Shown one piece after another: positions 1 through 5,052 of a stretch of 5,215 nucleotides of DNA. The translations under genes and the position numbers were made by a program. Origin of the DNA: Methanocorpusculum sp. (GTDB taxonomy: Archaea; Halobacteriota; Methanomicrobia; Methanomicrobiales; Methanocorpusculaceae); the NCBI GenBank assembly GCA_017622255.1, contig JAGARL010000308.1, positions 1 through 5,215 of the forward strand. Direction: 5' to 3'. Below the pieces are notes generated by a model that was given only the letters and a program-made list of their open reading frames with translations, was not told the DNA's origin and searched no databases. Position 1 is the first letter of the stretch, and every line of letters begins with the position of its first letter.

Positions 1-640
1 CTAAGACCTCCTCTGCGGTCTGCAGTTCCAGGAAATGGTTTCCGGAACCAAGGGTTCCCATCTGCGGAACGCCTCTCTGGCGTGCCTTCTTGCTGACCGC
101 CGAGATGTCTGCGCCGGGCATTGCCCCGTTCTCCTCGCATCTGCCGACATCACCCTCGCAGCCGTAGCCGAGTTCCACTGCATGGCGTGCGCCTTCCTCG
201 AGCATGAGCGTTAAGTCATTCTGCGAAAGGCGAATCGGACTCTTTGCGCCGACGCCGGTCGGCACTGCTTCGAACAGTTCCTCGATTAAGCCCTGCTTGT
301 CGGTTAAGTCCGCCTCGGTTAAGGGGGTTGTTATCATGCGGACACCGCAGTTGATGTCGAATCCGACACCGCCGGGGGAGATAATTCCCTCGGTCTCATC
401 GAATGCGGCAACCCCGCCAATGGGGAACCCGTATCCCCAGTGGATGTCCGGCATACCATAGGAGTTGTTCAGGATGCCCGGGAGACAGGCAACATTTGCA
501 AGCTGGGTTAATGCCCCGTCCTCAATTCCTTCGGCAAGCGTGTCGGATAAGAAAAACCGTCCCGAAACCCGCATGCCGGGAACAAAGCCTTTTGGGATTT
601 CCCATTCGGTATCAGTAATTCTCTGGATTTTTTCGTGCAT
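1..640 (-). CDS. rtcB: RtcB RNA ligase (tRNA-splicing, 3'-phosphate/5'-OH), N-terminal part
   Basis: GTP- and Mn2+-dependent ligase that joins a 2',3'-cyclic phosphate or 3'-phosphate end to a 5'-hydroxyl end; in archaea it seals tRNA exons after intron excision and acts in the cytoplasm. Reading the minus strand from the ATG at 640 gives 213 uninterrupted codons up to the window edge, about the first 45% of a family member of roughly 480 residues. Visible signatures are GMPDIHWGYGFPIGG (residues 62-76), GGVGFDINCGVR (90-101) with the Mn-binding Asp95 and Cys98 at the same numbers as in the Pyrococcus horikoshii enzyme, and GSGNHF (198-203) with the Asn-His pair at 201-202. The guanylylated histidine lies in the missing C-terminal part. 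No intein interrupts the DINCGV site, where some archaeal homologues carry one. It starts 5 nt after the archease stop without a strong Shine-Dalgarno sequence, so coupled translation is likely. Identity is very secure; completeness cannot be judged. Confidence 0.96.
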   Translation of the reverse strand, partial: MHEKIQRITDTEWEIPKGFVPGMRVSGRFFLSDTLAEGIEDGALTQLANVACLPGILNNSYGMPDIHWGYGFPIGGVAAFDETEGIISPGGVGFDINCGVRMITTPLTEADLTDKQGLIEELFEAVPTGVGAKSPIRLSQNDLTLMLEEGARHAVELGYGCEGDVGRCEENGAMPGADISAVSKKARQRGVPQMGTLGSGNHFLELQTAEEVL

Positions 641-645
641 GATTC

Positions 646-1059
646 TCAGATATCAAAAATTATTTGCAGTTCAAAGCCTTCTGCGGTCTCTTCCAGGGAA
701 AGACCGGAGTAGGAGATTCCTTTCACGCAGATTCCGCCTGCGTGTTTTGTGCGGTCGAACTCAATTCCGGAAACAGTTCCGCACACCCGTCCTTCTTCTG
801 CGGTGAGGGAAAATGACAGCGGGACCAGATACTCAATCTCGGTCAGAAACAGGAGTTCGGATAAGAAGTTGACCGCAAGCTCTGCCTGGTCTGATCCTTC
901 CGCTTCGATTTCGAGCGTCAGCGTCTCCGGCTCTTTTGCGAAGTCGCCGTAGAGAACCGCGGCGAGCGCATGTCCGCTCTCGGCAAGAAGCGTGGAGAAA
1001 TCAGGTGCGGTAATCCGCATCTTTACATCTGCCGTGTGTTCGAGTTCTTCAAAGGGCAT
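646..1059 (-). CDS. Archease, activator of RtcB
   Basis: Archease is a small metal-binding chaperone that speeds guanylylation of RtcB, allows multiple turnover and broadens nucleotide use; it acts with RtcB in tRNA splicing in archaea and animals. The 137-residue product has the usual length. It opens with the family hallmark EELEHTADVKMRI (residues 4-16), including His8 and Asp11, and ends IIFDI with Asp136 next to the terminal Ile137; the N-terminal and C-terminal aspartates are the conserved metal ligands of the family. The central GISYSGL stretch (about 114-120) corresponds to the family's 'AVTYHGL' strand. The ATG at 1059 lies inside the upstream gene (11-nt overlap), and rtcB begins 5 nt after its TGA, so the two partners are made from one transcript. 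Adjacency to rtcB is a recurrent archaeal and bacterial arrangement and supports the call. Confidence 0.95.
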   Translation of the reverse strand: MPFEELEHTADVKMRITAPDFSTLLAESGHALAAVLYGDFAKEPETLTLEIEAEGSDQAELAVNFLSELLFLTEIEYLVPLSFSLTAEEGRVCGTVSGIEFDRTKHAGGICVKGISYSGLSLEETAEGFELQIIFDI

Positions 1060-1333
1060 ACTCGTCGTGAGAGAAGAAGAACCGCGGAACCATGTGCATG
1101 TTTATTTCGGAAATCCAGTCAAGCTGGTAGCGGGAGATGTAAATCGTGTGGTCTCCGGCTTTTATGGCGATGTCGCTTGACTTCGGCGGTTTGACGGAAA
1201 CAGACATTAATACCGGGCCGCTGCAGGAGGTGCTGACGCGGAAATCTCCTCCCCGCTCATCCATATACGCAACAACATCCGGGGCGACCGGGATGACAAA
1301 ATTAGCGGAACAATCCATACCTTCGAATTCCAT
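1049..1333 (-). CDS. Small conserved-looking protein resembling the HesB/IscA fold, function unknown
   Basis: A 94-residue product I do not recognise by name. Its layout resembles the Fe-S carrier (HesB/IscA) domain: a helix-like start (PDVVAYMDERGG, residues 18-29), a strand FRV, a Cys-Ser-Gly turn (SCSGP, 36-40), a basic-proline stretch VSVKPPKSSDI (45-55), then GDHTIYIS (60-67) and a short helix QLDWISEINM (70-79). Canonical A-type carriers have a CSG cysteine plus a C-terminal Cys-Gly-Cys; only the first (Cys37) is present here, with another Cys8, so it is at best a degenerate relative or a methanogen-specific branch. I chose the ATG at 1333 over the in-frame GTG at 1342 because that GTG forms part of a GTGAT Shine-Dalgarno match four bases before the ATG. 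It follows DUF2551 by 20 nt and overlaps archease by 11 nt, so it is surely cotranscribed. That it is a gene is likely; the fold call is inference. Confidence 0.75.
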   Translation of the reverse strand: MEFEGMDCSANFVIPVAPDVVAYMDERGGDFRVSTSCSGPVLMSVSVKPPKSSDIAIKAGDHTIYISRYQLDWISEINMHMVPRFFFSHDEYAL

Positions 1334-1337
1334 AGTA

Positions 1338-1342
1338 ATCAC
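1338..1342 (-). promoter_or_regulatory. Shine-Dalgarno site deciding the start of the HesB-like gene
   Basis: On the minus strand GTGAT is followed by TACT and then ATG at 1333. GTGAT matches part of the archaeal anti-Shine-Dalgarno complement (GGAGGTGAT). The spacing of 4 nt fits initiation at 1333 and argues against the alternative GTG start at 1342, which has only a T-rich run upstream. Confidence 0.55.
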
Positions 1343-1353
1343 AAAAAGAAAAG

Positions 1354-1668
1354 TTATGCGGTGGAAATAACCCGCTCTACGAGTTCTGCATACTGCGGTT
1401 TCAACTCATAGACTCCGAGATCTCCATCTTTTGCCTTCTTCATCGAAAGGATGCCGAATTTTGAGGCAATCGTCCCTACCATGGATGCGACGGAGTGGAT
1501 GCTCACTTCAAATGCGGTAGAAAGTGTTGCATGAATCTCCGGAACGGTTACCGTCTTCATCTTCACGATAAGACCAAGGAGCGCCTTTCTGATTCCTGAT
1601 TTGTCGCGGGAGAGGTAGGATCTCAGACGTTCCTCAATCTCCTTTTTCAAATCCGAAGGACTAATCAT
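1354..1668 (-). CDS. DUF2551 winged-helix protein (methanogen-specific family)
   Basis: A 104-residue basic protein that I assign to DUF2551, an archaeal family without a known function. The N-terminal helix SDLKKEIEERLRSYLSRDKS (residues 5-24) is followed by a region that reads as a winged helix: a helix around 25-36, VPEIHATLS (42-50), a probable recognition helix SIHSVASMVGTIASKFGI (56-73), and a wing with a turn at KDGDLGVYEL (80-89). This predicts nucleic-acid binding, most simply a transcription factor, but no target is shown. There are no cysteines and no transmembrane segment. It is the promoter-proximal gene of the cluster leading to HesB-like, archease and rtcB, so it may control this operon or act on RNA with it (inference). 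The ATG at 1668 is the first start after a clear TATA box about 25-32 nt away, which points to a leaderless or nearly leaderless mRNA. Family assignment is from memory of the sequence pattern. Confidence 0.85.
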   Translation of the reverse strand: MISPSDLKKEIEERLRSYLSRDKSGIRKALLGLIVKMKTVTVPEIHATLSTAFEVSIHSVASMVGTIASKFGILSMKKAKDGDLGVYELKPQYAELVERVISTA

Positions 1669-1690
1669 AGTTCATGATTTGGATTTAATA

Positions 1691-1700
1691 ATATATATAA
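1691..1700 (-). promoter_or_regulatory. Archaeal TATA box for the DUF2551-archease-rtcB cluster
   Basis: The minus strand reads TTATATATAT here, the strongest TATA-like element in the window. Its near edge is 22 nt and its far edge 32 nt upstream of the ATG at 1668. Archaeal transcription normally starts about 25 nt downstream of the box, so the transcript would begin within a few bases of the start codon. No Shine-Dalgarno sequence precedes that ATG, in keeping with leaderless translation. An 8-bp palindrome TGATATCA (1717-1724) sits just upstream and could be a factor site, though it is short enough to be chance. Confidence 0.65.
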
Positions 1701-1737
1701 GTGCTGTTGGTGTCGCTGATATCACTCAATAGGGAAT

Positions 1738-1788
1738 CGCAAACCAAACAAAAAAATAAGATTTTGATTCTGAATCCGGGCGTTCAGA
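1738..1788 (-). terminator. Hairpin plus T-rich tract after fae-hps
   Basis: Reading the minus strand past the end of fae-hps, a perfect 6-bp stem TCTGAA/TTCAGA (1788-1783 with 1774-1769) encloses an 8-nt loop and overlaps the stop codon. About 11 nt further on comes a tract with seven consecutive T and more T-runs (roughly 1757-1738). Archaeal termination depends mainly on the T-tract, so this probably ends the fae-hps transcript before the separate promoter of the DUF2551 cluster. Confidence 0.5.
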
Positions 1789-2995
1789 AATCAGTCATGA
1801 CACGGAACTGGTCAATCTCTTCCGAGTCAAGTTCTGCGAGGAAACTCTCTGCAGCGTTCTTGATGTCTTTGCTTGCAGTGATTGCACGGCCGACGACAAC
1901 AATGTCTGCGCCTGCTGCGATTGCCTTCTTGACGACCGGCTGTCTGATACCGCCTGCGGTTGCGACGAGAATCTTTGCGCCGTACTTCTGGCCGACTTCC
2001 TTAATCTTAAGGATGTCTCCCCAGCTGTACTCGCCGGATGCTTCCTTGTCGATTGCGCGGTGCATCTCAACATACTGCGGAAGGAGAGCCTTGCCGCCCA
2101 TCTCGCCGAGCTTCTCGATGAGTTTTGCCGGTGCTTCGACGTTGAGCATGTCGATGATTGCGTAGATACCGCACTTCTTTGCTTCCTTAATGAAGGCTGC
2201 GATCGTCTCAATTGGTGCAAGACCGGAAACAACAGCTGCGTCTCCGCCTGCGTTGGAGACCATGCGTGCCTCGAGGTTTCCAGTGTCTAAGGTCTTTAAG
2301 TCTGCAACAATGAAGCAGTTTGGTCTGATCTTTCTGATCTCACCAATGACAGAGAGACCGAACTGCTTGATGAGCGGAGTTCCTGCCTCGAAGATGACGT
2401 GGTCGTTCTGCGGAACGCTGGTTAAAACGCGCTCGACCTGTTTCATGTCGACTAAGTCCATAGCGACCTGCAGGTACGGCGGGTTCCAGAGTCTGTGTAC
2501 CTTGAATCCCATAACACCGTGTGCTGCTCTGTCCTTCTCCTTTAAGACGGTTGCTGCGTCCGGGAACTTGTCCAGTGCACGGGAAAGTGCGAGACGGGTT
2601 GCTCCGTAGTTGAAGCGGTAGAGCTTGTTGAAGTCTTTTGCAGACGGGTCGATGAAAACGCTTGCGACAATAACGTTTTCTTCGATGTCGATTCCGTCAA
2701 AGACGCCGTCTTCGAGAGCGTCTGCGATTGCTTTGGAAACTGCTGCCTGTGCCGGGCCGAAGATCTGGGTAACCTGTTCGCCGTGCTTTAAGGTTACCTT
2801 CGGGACGATAAGGACTGCCGGCTTTGGCAGAAGGTTCGGGCGGATAACACCAAGAAGCGGGGTGTGACCTGCAGAAAGCTGGGTTAATCCGTTTGCAAAT
2901 GCGCTTCCGACCGGTCCGTTCTTGTCGCCGATCATAAGGTCGATGTGAGCGAGTTCTGCTCCATCGCCAACGAGTGCTTCTCCAATTAAGAACAT
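1784..2995 (-). CDS. fae-hps: Bifunctional formaldehyde-activating enzyme / 3-hexulose-6-phosphate synthase
   Basis: A 403-residue fusion typical of methanogens. Residues 1 to about 160 are Fae, which condenses formaldehyde with tetrahydromethanopterin to methylene-H4MPT; the catalytic histidine is His17 in GAELAHIDLMIGDK (12-25). Residues from about 165 are Hps, an orotidine-phosphate-decarboxylase-like TIM barrel: LQVAMDLVD (175-183), FEAGTPLIKQFG (202-213), the metal/phosphate motif ADLKTLDTG (231-239) with Asp232, Lys234 and Asp237, His312, and the phosphate-binding TAGGI (346-350) and VVVGRAI (366-372). In archaea lacking the oxidative pentose phosphate pathway, Hps works in reverse to release ribulose 5-phosphate and formaldehyde, and Fae captures the formaldehyde in the cytoplasm. 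The length is full and all motifs are intact. The ATG at 2995 starts directly at the conserved Fae N-terminus. It is transcribed alone, divergent from the phosphate genes, from a probable TATA box at 3034-3040. Confidence 0.97.
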   Translation of the reverse strand: MFLIGEALVGDGAELAHIDLMIGDKNGPVGSAFANGLTQLSAGHTPLLGVIRPNLLPKPAVLIVPKVTLKHGEQVTQIFGPAQAAVSKAIADALEDGVFDGIDIEENVIVASVFIDPSAKDFNKLYRFNYGATRLALSRALDKFPDAATVLKEKDRAAHGVMGFKVHRLWNPPYLQVAMDLVDMKQVERVLTSVPQNDHVIFEAGTPLIKQFGLSVIGEIRKIRPNCFIVADLKTLDTGNLEARMVSNAGGDAAVVSGLAPIETIAAFIKEAKKCGIYAIIDMLNVEAPAKLIEKLGEMGGKALLPQYVEMHRAIDKEASGEYSWGDILKIKEVGQKYGAKILVATAGGIRQPVVKKAIAAGADIVVVGRAITASKDIKNAAESFLAELDSEEIDQFRVMTDF

Positions 2996-3033
2996 AAGAA
3001 CAAATCTCTACAGTATGGTATGTCGTTTGAAAA

Positions 3034-3040
3034 GATAAAC
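3034..3040 (-). promoter_or_regulatory. Probable TATA box of fae-hps
   Basis: The minus strand reads GTTTATC followed by TTTTC, 39-45 nt upstream of the fae-hps ATG at 2995. Transcription would start near 3012, leaving a 5' leader of about 15-20 nt. The leader has only a weak purine stretch (AGAGAT) as a possible ribosome site. The predicted start falls inside one copy of the repeated AATCTCTACAG element. Confidence 0.4.
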
Positions 3041-3069
3041 CCAGTCATTCAACCGACGGCGAAATCACC

Positions 3070-3077
3070 ATATAATC
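3070..3077 (+). promoter_or_regulatory. Candidate TATA box for the DUF47-pit operon
   Basis: ACATATAATC-like sequence (ATATAA within 3070-3077), with CGAAAT a few bases upstream that resembles an archaeal BRE. A start about 25 nt downstream would fall near 3098-3102 and leave a leader of roughly 50 nt. An alternative TATA element lies in the inverted repeat at 3087-3101, which would give a shorter leader. The choice between the two cannot be made from sequence alone. Confidence 0.4.
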
Positions 3078-3086
3078 TACAGAATC

Positions 3087-3101
3087 TCTATAGAATATAG
3101 A
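3087..3101 (+). promoter_or_regulatory. Perfect inverted repeat TCTATA-GAA-TATAGA
   Basis: Six-base arms separated by three bases, located about 50 nt before the DUF47 start codon and containing TATA-like sequence on both strands. Its position over or next to the expected core promoter fits an operator whose occupancy would block transcription factors, for instance a phosphate-responsive repressor. No regulator is identified in the window. Confidence 0.35.
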
Positions 3102-3139
3102 AGAAATCTTCATAGGACTATCAGACAAACAAAAAAGGC

Positions 3140-3143
3140 AGGT
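3140..3143 (+). promoter_or_regulatory. Ribosome binding site of the DUF47 gene
   Basis: AGGT, six bases before the ATG at 3150, matches the core of the archaeal Shine-Dalgarno sequence and supports that start. No comparable site precedes the pit gene, whose translation probably depends on coupling. Confidence 0.45.
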
Positions 3144-3149
3144 TCAATA

Positions 3150-3779
3150 ATGAGTTTCAAAGACCTCTTCACGCCGCAGGACACGGTGTTTTTCAACCTC
3201 TTTGAGGAACAGGCAGAAATTGCCTGCGAAGCATCCGCACAGCTTGTTACCATCTTCGAAGACTACACCAATGTTGAAGCAAAATACCGCGCATTAAAAG
3301 ACATTGAACACAAAGGAGATGCAACCACACACAAAGCATTCGACGAACTCAACAGAACATTCATCACCCCGCTTGAACCGGAGGAGATTTCCCGTCTGGT
3401 GTCTTCCCTGGACAATGTCGTTGACTTCATCGACGAAGGCGCACGTCTTTTATTAACCTATAACATTACTCAGCCTGACCGTTTTATGCTTGATTTCGCA
3501 AAATGTATCCAGCAGGGCGCTGCAGAAATCAAGACCGGTGTCTCCTGTCTGCGCTCATTAAAGGATCCGGAAATTGTCAAGGGATGCTGTATCGAGATTA
3601 ACCGTCTGGAAAACGTCGCAGATGAACTGCTGACTGCGGCATTAAAGAATCTCTTCCAGTCCAATGATGCTATCACCATTATCAAGCTCAAGGACATCTA
3701 CGAACACTTCGAAGCCGCAGCAGATGCCTGTGAAGAAGTTGCAAACGTCTTAAGCGCAATTCTTATCCGCCACACATAA
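3150..3779 (+). CDS. DUF47 / PhoU-like phosphate transport accessory protein
   Basis: Cytoplasmic all-helical protein of the PhoU-like DUF47 (YkaA) family, regularly encoded beside PiT permeases and thought to modulate them. The 209 residues match the family length of about 205-215. It shows the two PhoU-type repeats: in the first, DIEHKGD (residues 51-57) with Glu53 and Asp57, RTFITPLEPEEI (69-80) and DNVVDFIDE (88-96); in the second, EINRLENVAD (149-158) and DIYEHFEAAADACEEVANVL (182-201). These acidic ExxxD-like patterns are the metal-binding motifs of PhoU folds. There are no membrane segments or signal peptide. It ends 2 nt before the pit start, so the two are a translationally coupled operon. 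An AGGT ribosome site supports the start. The family link to phosphate (or in some cases other oxyanion) uptake is established knowledge; the exact regulatory action here is inferred. Confidence 0.93.
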   Translation: MSFKDLFTPQDTVFFNLFEEQAEIACEASAQLVTIFEDYTNVEAKYRALKDIEHKGDATTHKAFDELNRTFITPLEPEEISRLVSSLDNVVDFIDEGARLLLTYNITQPDRFMLDFAKCIQQGAAEIKTGVSCLRSLKDPEIVKGCCIEINRLENVADELLTAALKNLFQSNDAITIIKLKDIYEHFEAAADACEEVANVLSAILIRHT

Positions 3780-3781
3780 TC

Positions 3782-4981
3782 ATGGATGTTCTTTCAACTG
3801 TACTGGTAGTCGCGGGAATTGTAATTGCTCTGGCATTCAACTTCTCCAACGGAAGAAATGATGCCGCAAATACGATAGCAACAGTTGTCGCGACCCATGC
3901 CTTATCACCCAGGAAGGCGATTATTATCGCCTCTATCTGTTGTTTCTTGGGACCATTTGTGTTCTCAACAGCAGTTGCCAAAACGATTGGAAAAGGCATT
4001 GTAAATCCTGAGTTCCTCACCCCGCTGATTTTATTTATCGGTCTCTGCGGTGCGGTTCTCTGGGTGAATATCTGCTCCAACTACGGAATTCCGGTATCTT
4101 CTTCCCACTCACTCGTCGGCGGTCTGTTAGGTGTCGGTCTTGCAGCAGGCGGGGCAGCATATATTAACTGGCCGACGGCAGAAATGTTCTTTGGAATGCT
4201 CAAGTACTTAGGAATCGGTGTTGTTATTGGCATTCTTGTAGGAATCCTTCTTGCAGTCCTCTGCAAAGATAAGATTCGTTCAATGGCGCTCCTTGGCGGT
4301 TTTGTCGGTTTTGTTTTGGCAGTACCGGTTGCGATGATTACTGTCGGCTTCCAGTTCTCCGGCATTCTTGCCATTCTGCTGTTCATCTGTGTCTCTCCGG
4401 TTCTCGGTCTGGTTGTGTCATTCCTGTTCACCTCCGTCTTAACCCGAATCTTAGCCCGCTTCTCCAAGCACCCGATGAAGCTGAACAAGTGGTTTCAGCG
4501 CGCACAGATTCTCGGTTCCGGTTTCCAGGCAATGAGTCTTGGCGGAAACGATGCACAGAATGCAATGGGTATGATTTTTGCAATCCTTGTCTCCGCAGGA
4601 TTCCTCTCCTCCGGTGATGATCTGCCGCTCTGGGTTATTCTGACTTCTGCTCTGGCAATCACCCTTGGAATTCTTTCCGGCGGATGGAAGGTTATCAAGA
4701 AACTCGGTTCCGGCATTACCCGCATTATGCCGTATCAGGGATTCTCAGCAGCCGTCTCCGGCGGTGCGGTTCTTTCCTTTATGACCATGTTCGGTGTCCC
4801 GGTATCTACCACGCACTGTGCAGCAGGTTCTGTTATGGGAACAGGTGTCACTCGCGGTGTCGGGGCGGTAAACTGGAGAACTGTTCGTCAGATGGTAACT
4901 GCATGGGTTATTACAATTCCCTGTGCAGGAGTTGTATCCTTTGTCGCCTACCTTCTGATTTCCTTAATCTTCGGATTATAA
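3782..4981 (+). CDS. pit: PiT family inorganic phosphate permease
   Basis: Integral membrane symporter that imports inorganic phosphate or metal-phosphate with H+ or Na+. The 399-residue product has the internally duplicated PiT architecture: first half with FSNGRNDAANTIATVVAT (21-38) and YGIPVSSSHSLVGG (101-114), second half with MSLGGNDAQNAMGMI (251-265) and FGVPVSTTHCAAGS (337-350). The paired Asn-Asp signatures (26-27 and 256-257) and the Ser/Thr-Ser/Thr-His loops are the substrate- and ion-binding elements. I see about eleven hydrophobic segments, with one basic cytosolic loop near 221-243 (RILARFSKHPMKLNKW) dividing the halves. It is a compact archaeal/bacterial form without the long central loop of Escherichia coli PitA. 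The ATG lies 2 nt after the DUF47 stop without its own Shine-Dalgarno site. All signatures are intact, so it should be functional; sulfate or another oxyanion as substrate is much less likely given DUF47 next door. Confidence 0.97.
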   Translation: MDVLSTVLVVAGIVIALAFNFSNGRNDAANTIATVVATHALSPRKAIIIASICCFLGPFVFSTAVAKTIGKGIVNPEFLTPLILFIGLCGAVLWVNICSNYGIPVSSSHSLVGGLLGVGLAAGGAAYINWPTAEMFFGMLKYLGIGVVIGILVGILLAVLCKDKIRSMALLGGFVGFVLAVPVAMITVGFQFSGILAILLFICVSPVLGLVVSFLFTSVLTRILARFSKHPMKLNKWFQRAQILGSGFQAMSLGGNDAQNAMGMIFAILVSAGFLSSGDDLPLWVILTSALAITLGILSGGWKVIKKLGSGITRIMPYQGFSAAVSGGAVLSFMTMFGVPVSTTHCAAGSVMGTGVTRGVGAVNWRTVRQMVTAWVITIPCAGVVSFVAYLLISLIFGL

Positions 4982-4988
4982 CCCAATC

Positions 4989-4994
4989 TTTTTT
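4989..4994 (+). terminator. Oligo-T tract after pit, possible terminator
   Basis: Six consecutive T begin 8 nt after the pit stop codon. Archaeal RNA polymerase can terminate at such tracts without a hairpin. The tract is short and no stem precedes it, so read-through into the next gene is possible. Confidence 0.35.
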
Positions 4995-5017
4995 CAGAGT
5001 ATTCAGACGGCCATCAG

Positions 5018-5025
5018 CTTTATCC
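5018..5025 (+). promoter_or_regulatory. Weak candidate TATA box for the transglutaminase-like gene
   Basis: CTTTATCC, 28-35 nt before the ATG at 5053, resembles the TTTATC box proposed for fae-hps and would give a nearly leaderless transcript. It is a weak match and could be chance; the alternative is read-through from pit. Confidence 0.25.
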
Positions 5026-5052
5026 TCTCTGAGAGACCATATTGTCCCGCAT

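Larger units (their letters stand above)
3002..3115 (+). repeat. Short recurring AATCT...A(C/T)AG element in the divergent promoter region
   Basis: Four related copies run in the same direction: AAATCTCTACAG at 3002-3013, AATCTACAG at 3074-3082, AATCTCTATAG at 3083-3093 and AAATCTTCATAG at 3104-3115. The first and third differ at one base over 11. One copy overlaps the predicted start of fae-hps transcription and three lie next to the predicted start of the DUF47-PiT transcript. They could be binding sites for one regulator of both transcripts, but the region is A/T-rich and such short elements may be chance. Confidence 0.4.

Noticed and set aside
1..183. Minus-strand frame of 60 residues rich in Arg and Ala
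   Set aside because: It is an alternative frame inside rtcB; the rtcB frame continues through the same bases with conserved residues up to the edge.
204..806. Three overlapping plus-strand reading frames (204-461, 403-618, 465-806)
   Set aside because: They lie antisense to rtcB and archease, whose frames carry clear family motifs; the antisense products are low-complexity and show no recognisable domain.
1334..1342. GTG start for the HesB-like gene at 1342
   Set aside because: The GTG is part of a GTGAT Shine-Dalgarno match placed 4 nt before the ATG at 1333, which is the better start.
2190..2609. Plus-strand frame of 139 residues, and others within 1701-2867
   Set aside because: All are antisense shadows of the full-length, motif-complete fae-hps gene; none shows a domain or a ribosome site.
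4081..4488. Minus-strand frame of 135 residues opposite pit
   Set aside because: Antisense to the PiT signatures, Pro/Thr/Arg-rich composition expected from the complement of a hydrophobic gene.
5025..5036. CTCTCTGAGAGA small inverted repeat before the right-edge gene
   Set aside because: A 5-bp stem with a one-base loop cannot form a hairpin, and the sequence is simple enough to be chance.
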